Positions 20,026 to 21,736 of a stretch of DNA of 21,736 nt are shown here, one piece after another; position 1 is the first letter of the stretch, and each line of letters begins with the position of its first letter. Made by a program: the position numbers and the translations under genes. The stretch spans positions 1,292 through 23,027 of the forward strand of contig MHXM01000188.1 in the NCBI GenBank assembly GCA_001825565.1, given 5' to 3'. The notes beneath the pieces were generated by a model. That model saw only the letters and a program-made list of their open reading frames with translations. It was not told where the DNA came from and ran no database searches. Source of the DNA: Desulfuromonadaceae bacterium GWC2_58_13. Lineage in GTDB: Bacteria > Desulfobacterota > Desulfuromonadia > Desulfuromonadales > Trichloromonadaceae.

Positions 20026-21736
20026 ATGAGCAAAAAGATGCTGATCAACGCCTCCCATCCGGAGGAACATCGGGCCGTTATCGTTGACGACGGCGCCCTC
20101 ACCGAACTGGAAATCGAAGTCGTCGGCCGGGAACAAACCCGGGGCAATATCTACAAAGCGGTTGTCGTCCGGGTAGAAACGGGACTGCAAGCCGCTTTTG
20201 TCGATTATGGCGCCGACCGCCTCGGATTTCTGCAGATGGGGGAAATCCACCCCTCCTGCTACCGCCAGAACGAAAACAGCGAATCCAAGGGTCGTCCGCG
20301 CATCAGCGACATTCTGCACCGCAGCCAGGAGCTGCTGGTCCAGGTCGTCAAAGAGGAACGCGGCACCAAGGGCGCGGCCCTGACCACTTTCCTTTCCCTG
20401 CCGGGACGCTACATGGTCCTGATGCCCGAGAGCGACACCAAGGGCGTTTCCCGCAAAATCGAAGAAGAATCCCAACGCAAAAAGCTGAAAAGCTCGATGG
20501 CGTCGATGGACCTGCCCAGCAACATGGGCTACATCGTGCGGACCGCCGGCATCGGCCAGACCAAGGAAGAGCTCAAGCGCGATTTCGATTACCTGCTCCG
20601 GGTCTATGAGAACATCCAGGCCCTGGCCAAACGCTCCAAGGCGCCGGCACTGGTTTACAAAGAGTCGAACCTGGTCATCCGCATGATTCGCGACTACTTC
20701 AGCTCCGACATCGACGAAGTGCTGGTCGACGAGCCCAAGGTGTTCCAGGAGGCCAAGGATTTCTTCCAGCAAGTCATGCCCGAATACGCCCGCCTGGTCA
20801 AACTGCATCAGGAAAAGCGTCCGATCTTCTCCCGCTACCAGATCGAAGAGCAGATCGAAACCATCAACAAAAACAAGGTACCCCTCCCCTCCGGCGGATC
20901 CATCGTCATCGACTCCACCGAAGCCCTGGTGGCCATCGACGTCAACTCGGGCAAGATGGCCTCGGAACAGGGGGTCGAAGCGACCGCCTACAAGACCAAC
21001 ATGGAGGCGGCCGCCGAAGTGGGCCGCCAACTGCGTCTGCGCGACCTCGGCGGACTGATCGTCATCGACTTCATCGACATGCGCGACCGCAAGCACATCC
21101 GTGAAGTCGAAAAAGTCCTCAAGGACGCCCTCAAGAATGACAAGGCAAGGGTCACCGTCGGCCACATCAGCAGCCAGTTCAGTCTGCTCGAAATGAGTCG
21201 CCAGCGGATCAAGACGACCCTGGCCGAAGGCGCTTTTCTCACCTGTCCCCATTGCGAGGGAAGCGGCCGGGTCAAGAGCACCGAAGCTCAGTCGGTGGCC
21301 TTTCTACGCAAGCTCCAGGCCGGTATCGCCAAGGGGCAGATCGGTACCGCCGAAGGGGAAGTTCCGCTGGATGTCGCTACCTACCTGCTCAACACCCGCC
21401 GGGAAGAACTTCTGTTGATGGAACGCCAGCATCACCTGGCAATCATCATCAAGGGCCGCGCTGACCTGAGTTCCGGACAGTTCGAGCTGAGTTTCCTCAA
21501 GCGGGAGAAGGAAGAGCAAATCCCGGAATACGTCGACGCGGCCTCGGTGACGCCATTATCGCACGAAGAAGTTGCACACCAAGAGCCGGAAGAGCTGGAG
21601 GAGAAACCCACGACAGCGGCCGTTGCCGAAGAAACGGAAGAACTCGGCAAGAAAAAACGCAAGCGTCGCCGGCGCAAAAAGAAGAGCGGTGATGCGACCG
21701 CCATTACCGGCGAACAGGCAGACCATGAATCCGAGG
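20026..21736 (+). CDS. rne: RNase E/G family endoribonuclease, 3' end beyond window
   Basis: 570 codons of a single-strand-specific endoribonuclease for mRNA turnover and rRNA/tRNA processing. The S1 RNA-binding domain is at ~35-125 (GNIYKAVVVRV, AAFVDYG, GFLQMGEIH), followed by a 5'-sensor/RNase H-like region and the DNase I-like catalytic part with the magnesium aspartates D305 (AIDVNSG) and D348 (VIDFIDM). The zinc link CPHC (407-410) joins monomers into the tetramer. After ~500 the chain becomes acidic, then very basic (KKKRKRRRRKKK, 542-553), a tail longer than RNase G and likely an RNA-binding or scaffold arm. The frame is open at the window end. The ribosome-binding site is weak; MSKKMLINAS is the normal N-terminus. 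Confidence 0.94.
   Translation, partial: MSKKMLINASHPEEHRAVIVDDGALTELEIEVVGREQTRGNIYKAVVVRVETGLQAAFVDYGADRLGFLQMGEIHPSCYRQNENSESKGRPRISDILHRSQELLVQVVKEERGTKGAALTTFLSLPGRYMVLMPESDTKGVSRKIEEESQRKKLKSSMASMDLPSNMGYIVRTAGIGQTKEELKRDFDYLLRVYENIQALAKRSKAPALVYKESNLVIRMIRDYFSSDIDEVLVDEPKVFQEAKDFFQQVMPEYARLVKLHQEKRPIFSRYQIEEQIETINKNKVPLPSGGSIVIDSTEALVAIDVNSGKMASEQGVEATAYKTNMEAAAEVGRQLRLRDLGGLIVIDFIDMRDRKHIREVEKVLKDALKNDKARVTVGHISSQFSLLEMSRQRIKTTLAEGAFLTCPHCEGSGRVKSTEAQSVAFLRKLQAGIAKGQIGTAEGEVPLDVATYLLNTRREELLLMERQHHLAIIIKGRADLSSGQFELSFLKREKEEQIPEYVDAASVTPLSHEEVAHQEPEELEEKPTTAAVAEETEELGKKKRKRRRRKKKSGDATAITGEQADHESE

Noticed and set aside
19861..21252. 463-residue open frame on the minus strand opposite the RNase E/G gene
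   Set aside because: Antisense shadow of a gene with intact S1, catalytic Asp and zinc-link motifs; rich in Asp, Val and Leu, as expected for a reversed frame.

Overview
The window looks like chromosome of a GC-rich deltaproteobacterium, most likely of the Desulfuromonadales/Geobacterales type. This is inferred from gene content and is not a proven taxonomy. The pointers are a periplasmic multihaem c3-type cytochrome, several Cache/HAMP/PAS histidine kinases, a sigma-54 activator, a PATAN (DUF4388-like) protein, and MITE-like palindromes of a kind I associate with these genomes. No rRNA, tRNA, CRISPR array or intact transposon is visible.

Layout. (1) 1-2.35 kb: a PocR-PAS sensor cut by the left edge, and the ribosome-assembly GTPase RsgA, both on the minus strand. 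(2) 2.35-5.9 kb: an accessory stretch with small minus-strand genes and large gaps. It holds a truncated RAYT-type transposase, a DUF2164 protein, an unrecognised 91-residue protein, a toxin-antitoxin pair whose toxin seems to have lost its last residues to a TAG codon, and an alpha/beta hydrolase. Two related ~155 bp repeats and a third, shorter relative, each carrying a terminator-like hairpin, lie between these genes. (3) 5.9-10.2 kb: a probable operon of a small unknown protein, a large membrane histidine kinase and an NtrC-family response regulator. A near-consensus sigma-54 promoter precedes it, which suggests that the sigma-54 activator takes part in controlling its own operon. (4) 10.2-13.9 kb: a second probable operon of a membrane-anchored XRE regulator with an EF-hand/dockerin-like loop, an orphan histidine kinase and a long-chain polyprenyl diphosphate synthase, ending at a strong bidirectional terminator. 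(5) 13.9-14.6 kb: a 132 bp imperfect palindrome, then a very small tetrahaem cytochrome c3 on the plus strand and a 20 bp-stem bidirectional terminator. (6) 14.6-19.65 kb: a four-gene minus-strand run of an ABC-F ATPase, a ParA/MinD-like ATPase with a CxxC...HxxC tail, a tandem PATAN protein and a seven-helix membrane protein. (7) 20.0 kb to the end: an RNase E/G gene on the plus strand behind a ~270 nt leader with a 9 bp hairpin just before the start codon, cut by the right edge.

How they work together. Region 3 is a classical sensor-to-sigma-54 circuit with an unexplained small first gene. Region 4 pairs a transmembrane DNA-binding protein with a kinase that has no response regulator beside it, and a cytochrome is transcribed divergently from it. 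Region 6 is the best candidate for an undescribed system: a ParA-type switch, a PATAN adaptor and a polytopic membrane protein are the kinds of parts used to place structures or signal at the cell pole or envelope. Region 2 reads as a patch of acquired and decaying DNA.
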